From Pseudolabrys sp. (GTDB taxonomy: Bacteria; Pseudomonadota; Alphaproteobacteria; Rhizobiales; Xanthobacteraceae), in contig JARYIJ010000001.1 in assembly GCA_029980465.1 (NCBI GenBank), positions 2,257,749 through 2,321,748 of the forward strand: 64,000 nucleotides of DNA, read 5' to 3'. Numbering within the stretch: the stretch's first letter is position 1; the number at the start of each line of letters is the position of its first letter. A program made the position numbers and the translations under genes. Of this stretch, positions 44,888-53,869 are shown one piece after another. Below the pieces are notes generated by a model. That model was given only the letters and a program-made list of their open reading frames with translations, made no database searches and was not told the DNA's origin.

Positions 44888-46378
44888 CTACCTTGTCGGC
44901 GCGGCGGTGCTCACCCGTTCGCCCGGCACGTCGCCGACCGCGCGGAAGGCGTCGATCAACCCGGCGCCGTAGTCGTCGTCACGTCCTTTCTTGCCGAGGT
45001 CCTTGGCGGTGGCGAGCAGGATGGCGCGCACCTGGTCCGGCTTGAGATGCGGCTCGTGCTGCAGCATCAGCGCGGCGATGCCGCTGACCTCGGCGGACGA
45101 ATAGGACGTGCCGGTCGACACCTCGTAGCCGCCGTTCGGCACCGCGATCAGGATATCGACGCCCGGCGCCGCGATGGCGATCTGGCGGCCGCGATTAGCG
45201 CCGTCGAACACCTTGTCGGACGAGTCGGTCGCCGTGACGGCGATCACCTCGGGCTCGGCGGCGGGATAGAGCGGCGGCGACTTCGGCCCGGCATTGCCGG
45301 CGGCAGCGATCAGCACGACGCCTTTTCTGTGCGCGGCGACGAGGCTGCGGTGGATCGCCGGGTCGGCGGGACCGGCGAAGCTCATGTTGATGATGCGGGC
45401 ATGGTGCGTCACGGCCCAGTCGATGCCCTTCATGATGTTGAAAGTCGTCGCCTCGGCGGTGTTGCCGGCGGGGTCGAAGGCGCGCACCGCCAGGATCCTG
45501 GCGCCGGGCGCCGAACCCATGAGCCGGCTATGGCCGGCAATCAAAGCGGCGATCGCGGTACCATGTGAATGCGGGGCGAACGGAGTCGATAATGTGTCGA
45601 ATGTCTCCGCGATGGAGCCGGCCAACTCGGGCTGGGTCACGTCGACGCCGGAATCGATGACGGCGACGAGCACGTTGTCGCCCTTCGCGATGGCATGCGC
45701 TTCGGGGAGATGCATGCGCGACACGGCATATTGGGCGGGGTCGCCCTCGGCCGGTTTCGCCGGGGCAGCGCCGGCGGCGGTTGCGGGCTCGGTCTTGGCC
45801 TTGGCCGGTTCGGGTTTGCCCTCCGCGGTCTGTTGCAACGTGAAGAGATAGTTCGGCTGCGCCGAAGCGATGCGGCGGTCGGCGTCGAGCGCGCGGATCA
45901 CGGTAGCCACCGCGCGGCGGTCGGGAATGCGCCAGCGATAGAACGTCGTGCCGAGCAGGTCGTCGCGCCGCGACTCCAGCGCGGCCAGGCGGAAGCGGCG
46001 CTGGATAGCGGCGATGGTGCGTTGAGGCGTCGTATTCGGCAGCTCGATCACGACCTCGTCGGGCACCATGCGTGTTTCGCCCGCGGGCGGGATGCCCGAT
46101 GTCCGCGCCGGCTGGCGCGGTCCGGCGTTGCGCGATCCGTGCGGTGGCGGTTCGTCGACGACGGTGCCGCCGGCTGGCGGCTGCGACGCGATGATGCCGG
46201 TGACGACGCCGACGCCGAATCCGGCGAGCCCGGCGCCACCCCATCCGCCGCCGCCATGATAGCCGCCGCCTCCCGTGACCGGGCCTCTGACACGCTGGGC
46301 GCAGGCGAGATCGGGCGAGGCGAGGCAGGCCGCGGCCATCGCGGCGCCGACGAAGAGTGCGAGCTTGCGGATGTTCAT
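44888..46378 (-). CDS. S8 family serine protease (subtilisin-like) with propeptide
   Basis: A 496-residue secreted protease. A signal peptide (residues 1-28) is followed by a Gly/Pro-rich stretch with TGGGGYHGGGGWGGAG. Residues about 105-180 look like a subtilase propeptide (VVIELP, TIAAIQRRFRLAAL, TTFYRWRIP, AVATVIRALDADRRIASAQPN). The catalytic domain has the triad Asp242 (VIDSGVDV), His272 (HSHGTAIAALIAG) and Ser425 (GTSYSSAEVSGIAAL), with Asn362 for the oxyanion hole. It would act in the periplasm or outside the cell. It is the last gene of a sigma/anti-sigma operon on the minus strand. The start at 46378 gives the signal peptide. Confidence 0.88.
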   Translation of the reverse strand: MNIRKLALFVGAAMAAACLASPDLACAQRVRGPVTGGGGYHGGGGWGGAGLAGFGVGVVTGIIASQPPAGGTVVDEPPPHGSRNAGPRQPARTSGIPPAGETRMVPDEVVIELPNTTPQRTIAAIQRRFRLAALESRRDDLLGTTFYRWRIPDRRAVATVIRALDADRRIASAQPNYLFTLQQTAEGKPEPAKAKTEPATAAGAAPAKPAEGDPAQYAVSRMHLPEAHAIAKGDNVLVAVIDSGVDVTQPELAGSIAETFDTLSTPFAPHSHGTAIAALIAGHSRLMGSAPGARILAVRAFDPAGNTAEATTFNIMKGIDWAVTHHARIINMSFAGPADPAIHRSLVAAHRKGVVLIAAAGNAGPKSPPLYPAAEPEVIAVTATDSSDKVFDGANRGRQIAIAAPGVDILIAVPNGGYEVSTGTSYSSAEVSGIAALMLQHEPHLKPDQVRAILLATAKDLGKKGRDDDYGAGLIDAFRAVGDVPGERVSTAAPTR

Positions 46379-46389
46379 GGCACGAGCCC

Positions 46390-47094
46390 TCAATGGACCG
46401 TCGCGATGAAGTCGACAGTCTTGTCCTGTTGCAGCGCTTTGACAATGCGGTCGAGGTCGGTCTTCGGCAGGCTGGCCGTGCCGACGCGGACCCGGTACAG
46501 GCCGCCGGGTGCCGGACCGCCGACGACGGCCAGTTTGTTTGTTTCGAGGAATGTCGTGATGTCGGCGGCGCTGGCCTGGGCGGCGAAGCGGATCATGACA
46601 AAGCTGCCCTCGGCCGGCGCGGTCGCCGGCGCCGAGGCCGTCTGATAGCCGCCGCTCTTGTTGTCGTTGATGACGACGCCGGTGATGACCGCGGCCTGCA
46701 GCGCGATCACCAGAATTGCCGCCGCCGCCGACCACGCCACAGCGCGCGGCGAGAAGCCGGCCATGAATTCAGAGAAGCGCGCCCCCAGGTTGAGCGACGG
46801 CCGCGGCCTGCGCGCCGGTTCGGCGTCGATGCCGCGCATGAGCTTGTCGAAGGCGCGGGCGGAGGGCACGCCGAGCGACTCGTTGAGGCCGATGGTCTCG
46901 CCGAGCTCCTCGCGCACCAGGCTATACCGGCGCGCCAGCTCCGGATCACGGGCAAGCGCGTCGTCGACGCGCCTGGCGTCACGGCGCGACAGCGTGCCCG
47001 CCGCGTGCCAGGGCAGCAACGCTTCGATCTCGTCGCGCTCGTTCATCTTGCTGTCTGCATCGCCAGTCATGTCGCCGCTCGTATTGCCGGTCAT
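46390..47094 (-). CDS. membrane anti-sigma factor with propeptide-like periplasmic domain
   Basis: A 234-residue protein. The cytoplasmic N-terminal domain (about 20-75) has the helical pattern of anti-sigma factors (LLPWHAAGTLSRRDARRVDDAL), without the His-Cys zinc residues of the classical class. One membrane segment lies at about 119-142 (VAWSAAAAILVIALQAAVITGV). The periplasmic part (164-234) has an alpha/beta order like the subtilase propeptide of the next gene: VMIRFA, DITTFLETNKLAVV, GLYRVRV, DLDRIVKALQQDKTVDFIATV. The start overlaps the sigma factor stop by ATGA and the stop is 11 bases before the protease start. It probably holds the ECF sigma factor at the membrane. Confidence 0.78.
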   Translation of the reverse strand: MTGNTSGDMTGDADSKMNERDEIEALLPWHAAGTLSRRDARRVDDALARDPELARRYSLVREELGETIGLNESLGVPSARAFDKLMRGIDAEPARRPRPSLNLGARFSEFMAGFSPRAVAWSAAAAILVIALQAAVITGVVINDNKSGGYQTASAPATAPAEGSFVMIRFAAQASAADITTFLETNKLAVVGGPAPGGLYRVRVGTASLPKTDLDRIVKALQQDKTVDFIATVH

Positions 47095-47651
47095 GGCCAA
47101 CCTCGATCCACGCCGCGCTGCTTGAGCAACTCGGCCAGTTTCTTGCGCGCATAAAACATGCGCGTCTTCACGGTCGCTTCCGGGATGCCGACGATCCGGG
47201 CCACGTCTTCCACGGACTTTTCGTGGTAGTAGACCAGATCGACGATCTCCCGATGCTCGGCGGACAATGCGCCCAATGCGTCGCGCAGGATCTCGCCTTT
47301 GTCCTTCTTCTCCAGAGCCACCTGCGGCGTATCGGCGGTGTCGACGATCGCTCCGGCAGTCTCCTCATCCAGTTCCTGCTCCGGCTTGCGCCGAAGCACT
47401 GACAGCGCCTTGAACCGCGCGATCGACAACAGCCAGGTCGTGACCGCCGAACGCCCCTCGAATGAGCCGGCTTGCCGCCAGACGTCGAGGAACACCTCGC
47501 TGATCAGGTCCTCGGCTGTCGCCTCGTTGCGGACGAGGCGCAGCACGAACCGGAAGACGCGGACATGATGCCGCGCGAACAGCACCTGCATCGCCAACCG
47601 GTCGCCTTGAGCGATCCGGCCGATCAGGACTTCGTCAGAGGCCATCTGCAT
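47091..47651 (-). CDS. ECF-type RNA polymerase sigma factor
   Basis: A 186-residue sigma-70 family protein with only regions 2 and 4. Region 2 covers about residues 24-90 (LFARHHVRVFRFVLRLVRNEATAEDLISEVFLDVWRQ) and region 4 about 125-178, where VEDVARIVGIPEATVKTRMFYARKKLAEL is the -35-binding HTH. It directs RNA polymerase to stress or envelope promoters. The ATG at 47651 is used; a second ATG lies two codons on. The overlapping anti-sigma gene and the protease gene form one operon, so activation probably depends on loss of the anti-sigma factor. Confidence 0.88.
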   Translation of the reverse strand: MQMASDEVLIGRIAQGDRLAMQVLFARHHVRVFRFVLRLVRNEATAEDLISEVFLDVWRQAGSFEGRSAVTTWLLSIARFKALSVLRRKPEQELDEETAGAIVDTADTPQVALEKKDKGEILRDALGALSAEHREIVDLVYYHEKSVEDVARIVGIPEATVKTRMFYARKKLAELLKQRGVDRGWP

Positions 47652-47714
47652 CGGTCGGTCCGCTCACTGCATCAGTCGCCGGACGCGGCCGTAAGGTTCA
47701 AAGCCGGAAAGACA

Positions 47715-47744
47715 TCAGCCGAGGTCGCCGCCTGCCTCGGCTGA
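47715..47744. promoter_or_regulatory. inverted repeat in the sigma factor 5' region
   Basis: Perfect ten-base arms TCAGCCGAGG and CCTCGGCTGA enclose a ten-base loop. The repeat is 64-93 bases upstream of the sigma factor ATG on the minus strand. A smaller hairpin (GCCGGG/CCCGGC) lies at 47754-47769. These could be an operator or leader RNA structures that control the operon. No T-run follows either of them. Confidence 0.5.
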
Positions 47745-47937
47745 CAAGGGTGCGCCGGGCAGGCCCGGCAGAGCAAGAGAACCAATACCATCGAAGAATC
47801 ATCATATTTAACAATGGCTTAGGAAAAGATCGGCAAAGAGCTGATTTTTTGCGGCAGTCATGAACCCATTCGGAGTTGCCTGCGACCCATGAGCACAGGA
47901 TGCGATCGGCGCATCCGGCCAAACAGGAGACACCGCC

Positions 47938-48180
47938 ATGTTTCGCAAGCTCACCATCGCCCTCGGCGCCACCATTGCTCTCGCTGCCGCCGCTCTCGCA
48001 CCGTCCGCCGCCTCCGCGCATCCGCATCACCACGGTTGGGGCTGGGGCTGGGGCCACGGCTTCGGCATCTACGCCCCGATCTATGCCGCCGCGCCCGTCT
48101 ATGACGACTGCTACGTCGTGAGGAAGGTCGTCGCGACCCCGTACGGCCCCCGCGTCCGCCACGTACAGGTCTGCGACTAA
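47938..48180 (+). CDS. small secreted protein, His/Gly/Trp-rich
   Basis: An 80-residue precursor with a clear signal peptide (MFRKLTIALGATIALAAAAL, cut after SAASA). The mature part starts HPHHHGWGWGWGHGFG, possibly a metal-binding element, and ends with two Cys (DDCYVV and VQVCD) that could form a disulphide. CAGGAGACACC lies before the ATG and a good terminator follows the stop. It is divergent from the sigma operon by 286 bases, so its promoter could belong to the ECF regulon. Similar small secreted proteins of unknown function are common in the Hyphomicrobiales. Confidence 0.8.
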   Translation: MFRKLTIALGATIALAAAALAPSAASAHPHHHGWGWGWGHGFGIYAPIYAAAPVYDDCYVVRKVVATPYGPRVRHVQVCD

Positions 48181-48203
48181 GCAGCCTCGGAATGCCCCCC
48201 GAG

Positions 48204-48236
48204 AAACCCCGGCTTCGACAGGACGCCGGGGTTTTT
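48204..48236 (+). terminator. rho-independent terminator
   Basis: A ten-base stem AAACCCCGGC with GCCGGGGTTT and an 11-base loop ends in a run of T residues at 48232-48236. It lies 24 bases after the stop of the small secreted protein gene. Confidence 0.85.
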
Positions 48237-48341
48237 CTCATCCGCAAATCGCCGCATTCCGGCACTCGCCCTCGCCCAAGAGTTCTGCTAGGGGGCCGTC
48301 ATGCGATTTTGTTTCCCGATGTCCGCCCCTGGGTGCCGCCG

Positions 48342-49391
48342 ATGAGGTGGCTGCGTGCGGCGCTCCGGTTTGTCCAGGACAAGATCGGCTGGAATCGGAT
48401 CGGATTTCTCCTCAGCGTCACGATCATCGCGGTGGCAGCCTCGGTGCTGTTTCACATGCTGCGCGATATCGACGTCCACGAGGTGATCCGTGCGCTCAAG
48501 CGTACCAATCACCGCGACTTCGTCCTTGCCGCGCTGTTCGTCGCAGGCGCCTACGGCACGCTGACCTTCTACGACTGGTTCGCCGTGCGGGCGGTCGACC
48601 GCCGTGAAGTCCCGTACCGCGTCGCCGCCTTCAGCGGCTTCACCAGCTACGCGGTCGGCCACAACATCGGCGCCACGGTCTTCACCGGCGGCGCGGTGCG
48701 CTACCGCATCTATTCCGGTTGGGGGCTCAACGCCATCGAGGTGGCGAAGATCTGCTTCATCGCCGGCTTGACGTTCTGGCTCGGCAACGCCGCCGTCCTG
48801 GGCCTGAGCATCATCCATGCGCCGGAAGCCGCGACCGCGATCGACCGTCTGCCACCCGTCTTCAACCGTATCGTTGGCGTCGCGTCGCTGACGGTGCTCG
48901 GCTGCTACGTCGCCTGGGTGTGGACCGCGCCGCGCATGCTCGGCAAGCACGGCTGGCAGGTGCGGCTGCCCAGCGGCCCGCTGACGCTGCTGCAGATCGG
49001 CATCGGCATTCTCGATCTGTCGTGCTGCACGCTGGCGATGTACATGTTGATGCCGGCCGAGCCCAATATCGGCTTCGTCACGCTGGCGGTGATCTTCGTG
49101 ACGGCGACGCTGCTCGGTTTCGCCAGCCACGCGCCTGGCGGGCTCGGCGTGTTCGACGCCACGATGCTGGTGGCGCTCTGGCAGTTCGATCGCGAGCAGC
49201 TTCTCGCTGGCCTGCTCCTGTTCCGGCTGCTCTATTACATCTGCCCGTTCGTGATCGCGCTGATCATGCTCGGCATTCGCGAGTCGATCATCAATCTGCG
49301 CTCGCCGGGCGTGCTGCCGCCGTCGCAGCCGGTGCAGACCACCGCGCCGCTCAAGAGCGAGATCGAAACGCGCACGACGGAGCCCGGCTAA
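48342..49391 (+). CDS. YbhN/MprF N-terminal-like flippase-type membrane protein
   Basis: A 349-residue inner-membrane protein with about eight membrane segments, such as IGFLLSVTIIAVAASVLFHM, LAALFVAGAYGTLTFYDWF and VTLAVIFVTATLLGFASHAPGGLGVFD. The motif SHAPGGLGVFDATML and the conserved GGAVRYRIY match the lysylphosphatidylglycerol synthase TM region / UPF0104 (YbhN) family, without the cytoplasmic synthase domain of MprF. Members are thought to move or sense lipids. The ATG at 48342 is chosen since the preceding 50 codons contain the terminator. PhoR starts 15 bases after the stop, so the two may be cotranscribed. Confidence 0.83.
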   Translation: MRWLRAALRFVQDKIGWNRIGFLLSVTIIAVAASVLFHMLRDIDVHEVIRALKRTNHRDFVLAALFVAGAYGTLTFYDWFAVRAVDRREVPYRVAAFSGFTSYAVGHNIGATVFTGGAVRYRIYSGWGLNAIEVAKICFIAGLTFWLGNAAVLGLSIIHAPEAATAIDRLPPVFNRIVGVASLTVLGCYVAWVWTAPRMLGKHGWQVRLPSGPLTLLQIGIGILDLSCCTLAMYMLMPAEPNIGFVTLAVIFVTATLLGFASHAPGGLGVFDATMLVALWQFDREQLLAGLLLFRLLYYICPFVIALIMLGIRESIINLRSPGVLPPSQPVQTTAPLKSEIETRTTEPG

Positions 49392-49406
49392 CCGCGGTCG
49401 AACACG

Positions 49407-50588
49407 ATGGACGACGCAACCGGCGGTCCCGAGTCAGAGTCGACACCGTTGCAGCGCATCTGGTTGGCGTTGCGCGGCCGCGGCGGGCCGGGGGGCGCTG
49501 GCGCGCCGGCCGGCGCCGTTCCCACCGCCCCGGGCGGATCGATGCTGGCGCCGGTCATCGATGCGCTGCCCAATCCGACCATCGCGCTCGGCCGCGACAT
49601 GCAGGTGCTGGCCTTCAACGGGCCGGCGGCGGCCCTCGCGCCGGCGCTGCGGCATGGCGCGCCGATCTTCCATGCGTTGCGTACGCCGGACCTGATCGAG
49701 GCCATCCGCCGCGCCGCCACGACACACGAGCCGCAGCAGGTCGAGATCGTCGAACGCATGCCGGACCGCTGGTTCGAGGTGGTCGTCGTGCCGATGCGCG
49801 GCACCGGCGATCCGGACATGCTGCTGCTCACCTTCAACGACCGCACGCCGCTGCGCCGCGTCGAGGAGATGCGGGCCGATTTCGTCGCCAACGCCAGCCA
49901 CGAGCTGCGCACGCCGCTCGCCGCGCTGCTCGGCTTCATCGAGACGCTGCAGGGGCCGGCGCGCGACGATACCGCGGCGCGCGAGCGGTTCCTCGGCATC
50001 ATGCAGAACCAGGCGACCCGCATGGCGCGCCTGATCGACGACCTGCTGTCGCTGTCGCGCATCGAGCTCAACGCGCACCTGCGGCCGGGCACGCCGGTCG
50101 AATTGTCGTCGATCGTGCGGCAGGTGGTCGACGGGCTGCAGACGCTGGCGCGCGACCGTGGCGTCGCGATCAAGGTCGCCGGCGCCGACGAGACGCTGGT
50201 CGTGCTCGGCGATCGCGACGAATTGATCCGCGCGCTCGAGAACCTGGTCGAGAACGCGCTGAAATACGGCGCCTCCGGCAAGGAGGTCGAGATCACGCTG
50301 GGCCGGCACGCGGCCGGCGCGGGCGGCGAGGCTACCGTGACCGTGCGCGACCACGGGCCCGGCATCGCCCCCGAACATCTGCCGCGGCTGACCGAGCGGT
50401 TTTATCGCGTCGACGTCGCCGACAGCCGCGCCCAGGGCGGCACCGGGCTCGGCCTTGCTTTGGTCAAGCACGTCCTCAACCGGCACGGCGGCCGGCTTTC
50501 GGTGACGAGCACGCCGGGACAGGGCGCGACCTTCACGGTGCATCTGCCGCTGCACACCGCCCGAGCGGCGGAAACCGATAATCCGTAA
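49407..50588 (+). CDS. phoR: phosphate-regulon sensor kinase, lacking membrane segments
   Basis: A 393-residue histidine kinase. A PAS-like part lies at about residues 50-140, and the H-box [23 protein letters not shown], the N-box [10 protein letters not shown], the G1 box DHGPGIAPE and the G2 box [12 protein letters not shown] follow. PhoR phosphorylates PhoB when phosphate is low. Unlike typical PhoR it begins with a Gly/Pro-rich stretch and has no hydrophobic segment. The reading frame has a stop immediately before the start (the stop of the upstream gene), so no N-terminal extension is possible. It may reach the membrane through PstABCS-PhoU. The pst genes follow. Confidence 0.88.
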   Translation: MDDATGGPESESTPLQRIWLALRGRGGPGGAGAPAGAVPTAPGGSMLAPVIDALPNPTIALGRDMQVLAFNGPAAALAPALRHGAPIFHALRTPDLIEAIRRAATTHEPQQVEIVERMPDRWFEVVVVPMRGTGDPDMLLLTFNDRTPLRRVEEMRADFVANASHELRTPLAALLGFIETLQGPARDDTAARERFLGIMQNQATRMARLIDDLLSLSRIELNAHLRPGTPVELSSIVRQVVDGLQTLARDRGVAIKVAGADETLVVLGDRDELIRALENLVENALKYGASGKEVEITLGRHAAGAGGEATVTVRDHGPGIAPEHLPRLTERFYRVDVADSRAQGGTGLGLALVKHVLNRHGGRLSVTSTPGQGATFTVHLPLHTARAAETDNP

Positions 50589-50606
50589 CCAGATCAGCCA
50601 GTTAGA

Positions 50607-50624
50607 CTGTCATTTGCGTGTCAT
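50607..50624 (+). promoter_or_regulatory. Pho box upstream of pstS
   Basis: Two direct PhoB half-sites, CTGTCAT and GTGTCAT, are separated by TTGC, the standard 11-base spacing. A TATATT that could serve as the -10 lies at 50633-50638, nine bases after the second half-site, which is the usual arrangement at PhoB-activated promoters. It should drive pstSCAB-phoU-phoB from a point about 190 bases before the pstS start. Confidence 0.9.
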
Positions 50625-50829
50625 GCAACCGTTATATTGCGGTGACATGCGCCTTCTAACGCAGCCCCGGGCTTCGGAATTCCTTGTCCTGACGCACGAC
50701 CGTCAGGGGGCCGAAGCCGACAGTGGAGTGCGTTGTCGACCAACAAAGCCGCCCGTTGATGGGACCCAGACGATCGAGCGCCATGGGCGCGCTCGGCAGC
50801 GCGCGGCTGTCAAACCATGGAGAGTTATC

Positions 50830-51867
50830 TTGAAACACTGGCACACCTTGGCGGCCGCCGGCCTGATCGCCGCTGCCGCCCTCGCTCCGGCGAAAGCCGC
50901 CGACATTTCCGGTGCCGGCGCGACGTTTCCGTATCCGATCTATGCGAAGTGGGCGGACGCCTACAAGAAAGCGACGGGTAACGGCCTCAATTATCAGTCG
51001 ATCGGCTCGGGGGGCGGCATCAAGCAGATCAGCGCGCGCACCGTGACGTTCGGCGCCTCCGACATGCCGCTGCAGCCGGCGCAGCTCGACAAGATCGGCG
51101 TCGTCCAGTTCCCGACGGTGATGGGCGGCATCGTGCCGGTCGTCAATCTCGACGGCGTCAAAAGCAACGACCTGACTATCGACGGCCCGACGCTCGCCAA
51201 GATCTATCTCGGCGAGATCATCAAGTGGGACGATCCGGCGATCAGGAAGCTCAACCCCGCCGTCAAGCTGCCGTCGCAGGCGATCGCGCTGGTCCACCGC
51301 TCGGACGGATCGGGCACGACCTTCATCTTCACCAACTACCTGTCGAAGGTCAGCGCCGACTGGAAGTCGAAGGTCGGCAACAACACCTCGGTTGAGTGGC
51401 CGGGCGGCATCGGCGCCAAGGGCAACGAAGGCGTCGCCAACAATGTCGGCCAGACCAAGGGCGCGATCGGTTACGTCGAGACCGCCTACGCCAAGCAGAA
51501 CCATCTGACGACCATGAAGATGGTCAACAAGGATGGCCAGACGGTCGCCGCGACTCCGGCCGCGATCCAGGCCGCCGCGGCCGGTGCCGACTGGAAGAAC
51601 GCGCCGGGCTTCTACATGATCCTGACGGATGCGCCGGGCGCCAAGTCGTGGCCGATCGCCGGCGCGACCTTCATCCTTGTGCCGAAGCAGCCCAAGGACA
51701 TCGCCGCCACCAAGGAGGCCCTCGACTTCTTCTCGTGGGCCTACAAGAACGGCGGCGAGATGGCGTCGAGCCTCGACTACATCCCGATGCCCGACACTGT
51801 CGTCGATCTGATCAAGACCGAGTGGAAGACGCAGATCAAGGACAACAGCGGCAAGCCGGTGTTCTGA
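50830..51867 (+). CDS. pstS: phosphate ABC transporter substrate-binding protein
   Basis: A 345-residue precursor. The signal peptide [23 protein letters not shown] is cut before [18 protein letters not shown], the classic PstS N-terminus. [16 protein letters not shown] and [16 protein letters not shown] hold the phosphate-binding residues. The start is a TTG at 50830, six bases after GGAGAG, because no ATG or GTG lies in a suitable place and the longer frame runs into the Pho box. PstS captures phosphate in the periplasm and delivers it to PstCA. A hairpin follows the gene, perhaps to keep PstS more abundant than the permease. Confidence 0.93.
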   Translation: MKHWHTLAAAGLIAAAALAPAKAADISGAGATFPYPIYAKWADAYKKATGNGLNYQSIGSGGGIKQISARTVTFGASDMPLQPAQLDKIGVVQFPTVMGGIVPVVNLDGVKSNDLTIDGPTLAKIYLGEIIKWDDPAIRKLNPAVKLPSQAIALVHRSDGSGTTFIFTNYLSKVSADWKSKVGNNTSVEWPGGIGAKGNEGVANNVGQTKGAIGYVETAYAKQNHLTTMKMVNKDGQTVAATPAAIQAAAAGADWKNAPGFYMILTDAPGAKSWPIAGATFILVPKQPKDIAATKEALDFFSWAYKNGGEMASSLDYIPMPDTVVDLIKTEWKTQIKDNSGKPVF

Positions 51868-51880
51868 CGATGCAAACCCT

Positions 51881-51908
51881 GGAAAGGGCGCCCCACGGCG
51901 CCTTTTCC
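51881..51908. promoter_or_regulatory. stem-loop between pstS and pstC
   Basis: Twelve-base arms GGAAAGGGCGCC and GGCGCCTTTTCC (one wobble pair) enclose a CCAC loop. The right arm ends TTTTCC, with no long T-run. It lies 14 bases after the pstS stop, so it may stabilise the pstS mRNA or cause partial termination. Confidence 0.7.
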
Positions 51909-52018
51909 GCCCCGCCTTGTCCACCGTTCCGGCCGGCGGACTTGTCTCGCGGTGTTCGGGCCGTTCAAAGTGGCTTCTCGATGAGGAGCGTCCGGCTTGA
52001 GTTTTCAGGAGGCGCTTC

Positions 52019-53014
52019 GTGGCCGATGTAGCGTTGCAAGGCGGAGCCGTCGTGGCGTCAAAACAGACCGACCGGTCGCAGGTGCTGCGCCGCCTGCAGG
52101 TTCACGACGCCGCCTTCCGCGGCCTGACCCGCGCCGCTGCCATCGCGGTCCTCCTGATCCTCGGCGGCATCATCGTTTCGCTGATCCACGGCTCGTGGCC
52201 CGCGCTGCGGACCTTTGGCTTCTCCTTCTTCGTCACCGAGTCCTGGAATCCGGTGACGAACAGGTTCGGCGCCGTCGCGCCGGTCTACGGCACCATCGTC
52301 ACCTCGCTGATCGCCATGCTGATCGCGGTTCCGGTCGGCCTGTTCATCGCGATGTTTCTCACTGAGCTGTGCCCGATGTGGCTGCGTCGCCCGGTCGGCA
52401 TCGCCATCGAGCTGCTCGCCGGCATTCCCAGCATCATCTACGGCATCTGGGGCCTGTTCGTGTTCGCGCCGTTCCTGCAGCAGCACGTCCAGCCGGCGAT
52501 CATCGCGGCCTTCGGCAACATTCCCGTGCTGTCGAGCCTGTTCGCCGGGCCGCCCTACGGCATCGGCATCCTGACCGCCGGCCTGATCCTCGCCATTATG
52601 GTGCTGCCGTTCATCACGTCGATCTCGCGCGACGTGTTCGAGGCGGTGCCCGCGGTGCTCAAGGAGGCAAGCTACGGCCTCGGCTGCACGACCTGGGAGG
52701 TGATGCGCCATGTCGTGCTGCCCTATACCCGCGTCGGCGTCATCGGCGCCGTGATGCTGGCGCTCGGCCGCGCGCTCGGCGAGACGATGGCGGTGACCTT
52801 CGTCATCGGCAACGCGCACCGCGTCGCGCCGTCGCTGTTCGCGCCGGGCACGACGATTTCGGCGACCATCGCCAACGAATTCACCGAGGCGGTCGGCGAT
52901 CTCTACACGTCGTCGCTGATCGCGCTCGGCCTCATCCTGTTCGTCATCACCTTCATCGTGCTGGCCGCCGCGCGCTACATGCTGCTGCGGCTCGACGCGC
53001 GGACCGGGAGCTGA
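52019..53014 (+). CDS. pstC: phosphate ABC transporter permease PstC
   Basis: A 331-residue permease with six to seven membrane segments (first at about residues 38-58, [20 protein letters not shown]). It has the coupling-loop sequence [39 protein letters not shown], typical of PstC. AGGAGG lies six bases before the GTG start at 52019. With PstA it forms the phosphate channel. The spacing of three bases to pstA indicates one transcript. Confidence 0.94.
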   Translation: MADVALQGGAVVASKQTDRSQVLRRLQVHDAAFRGLTRAAAIAVLLILGGIIVSLIHGSWPALRTFGFSFFVTESWNPVTNRFGAVAPVYGTIVTSLIAMLIAVPVGLFIAMFLTELCPMWLRRPVGIAIELLAGIPSIIYGIWGLFVFAPFLQQHVQPAIIAAFGNIPVLSSLFAGPPYGIGILTAGLILAIMVLPFITSISRDVFEAVPAVLKEASYGLGCTTWEVMRHVVLPYTRVGVIGAVMLALGRALGETMAVTFVIGNAHRVAPSLFAPGTTISATIANEFTEAVGDLYTSSLIALGLILFVITFIVLAAARYMLLRLDARTGS

Positions 53015-53017
53015 GCC

Positions 53018-53869
53018 ATGGCGATGTCTCCCGCTTTGTACGCCAGGCGCCGCCGCCGCAACCGGGTCAGCATCGGGCTGGCGCTGGCGGCCACCGCCTT
53101 CGGCCTGCTCTGGCTGGTGCTCATTCTCGCCGTGCTGCTGTGGAAGGGCTTCGGCGGCCTGTCGCTCGCCGTGTTCACGCAAATGACGCCGCCGCCGGGT
53201 TCGGCCGGCGGCCTGCTCAACGCCATCGCCGGCAGCCTCGTGATGACGGTGCTCGCCGTCGCGATCGGCACGCCGCTCGGCATACTGGCCGGCACCTACA
53301 TGGCCGAGTATGGCCGCTACGACCGCCTCACCTCGGTGGTGCGCTTCATCAACGACATCCTGCTCAGCGCGCCGTCGATCGTCATCGGCCTGTTCATCTA
53401 CGAGGTGATGGTGGCGCGGATGGGCCACTTCTCCGGCTGGGCCGGAGCGGTGGCGCTCGCCGTGATCGTCATTCCGGTCGTGGTGCGGACGACGGAAGAC
53501 ATGCTCGCCCTCGTGCCCGACACGTTGCGCGAGGCCGCGGCGTCGATCGGCCTGCCGCGCTCGCTGATGATCCGCAAGGTCGCCTATCGCACCGCGCGCG
53601 CCGGCATGGTCACCGGCGTGCTGCTCGCGGTCGCCCGCATCAGCGGCGAGACGGCGCCGCTTCTCTTCACGACGCTCAACAACCAGTTCTGGAGCCTCAA
53701 CCTCAATCAGCCGGTCGCCAGCCTGCCGATCGTCATCTTCCAGTTCGCGCTCAGCCCCTACAACGACTGGCAGCGGCTGGCATGGACCGGCGCGCTGATC
53801 ATCACCTTCGCCGTGCTGGCGCTCAGCATCGTCGCGCGGCTTCTCGCATCGCAAAGAAAGTCGTCATGA
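53018..53869 (+). CDS. pstA: phosphate ABC transporter permease PstA
   Basis: A 283-residue permease. The first membrane segment is [23 protein letters not shown] (about residues 17-39) and the coupling loop is [41 protein letters not shown]. The MAEYG and PSIVIGLF motifs match PstA. The stop overlaps the pstB start by four bases (ATGA). PstA pairs with PstC in the high-affinity phosphate importer. Confidence 0.94.
   Translation: MAMSPALYARRRRRNRVSIGLALAATAFGLLWLVLILAVLLWKGFGGLSLAVFTQMTPPPGSAGGLLNAIAGSLVMTVLAVAIGTPLGILAGTYMAEYGRYDRLTSVVRFINDILLSAPSIVIGLFIYEVMVARMGHFSGWAGAVALAVIVIPVVVRTTEDMLALVPDTLREAAASIGLPRSLMIRKVAYRTARAGMVTGVLLAVARISGETAPLLFTTLNNQFWSLNLNQPVASLPIVIFQFALSPYNDWQRLAWTGALIITFAVLALSIVARLLASQRKSS

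Noticed and set aside
52058..53854. A 598-codon minus-strand frame opposite pstC and pstA
   Set aside because: Its translation is dominated by Arg, Asp, Glu, His and Gln, as expected for the complement of membrane-protein codons.
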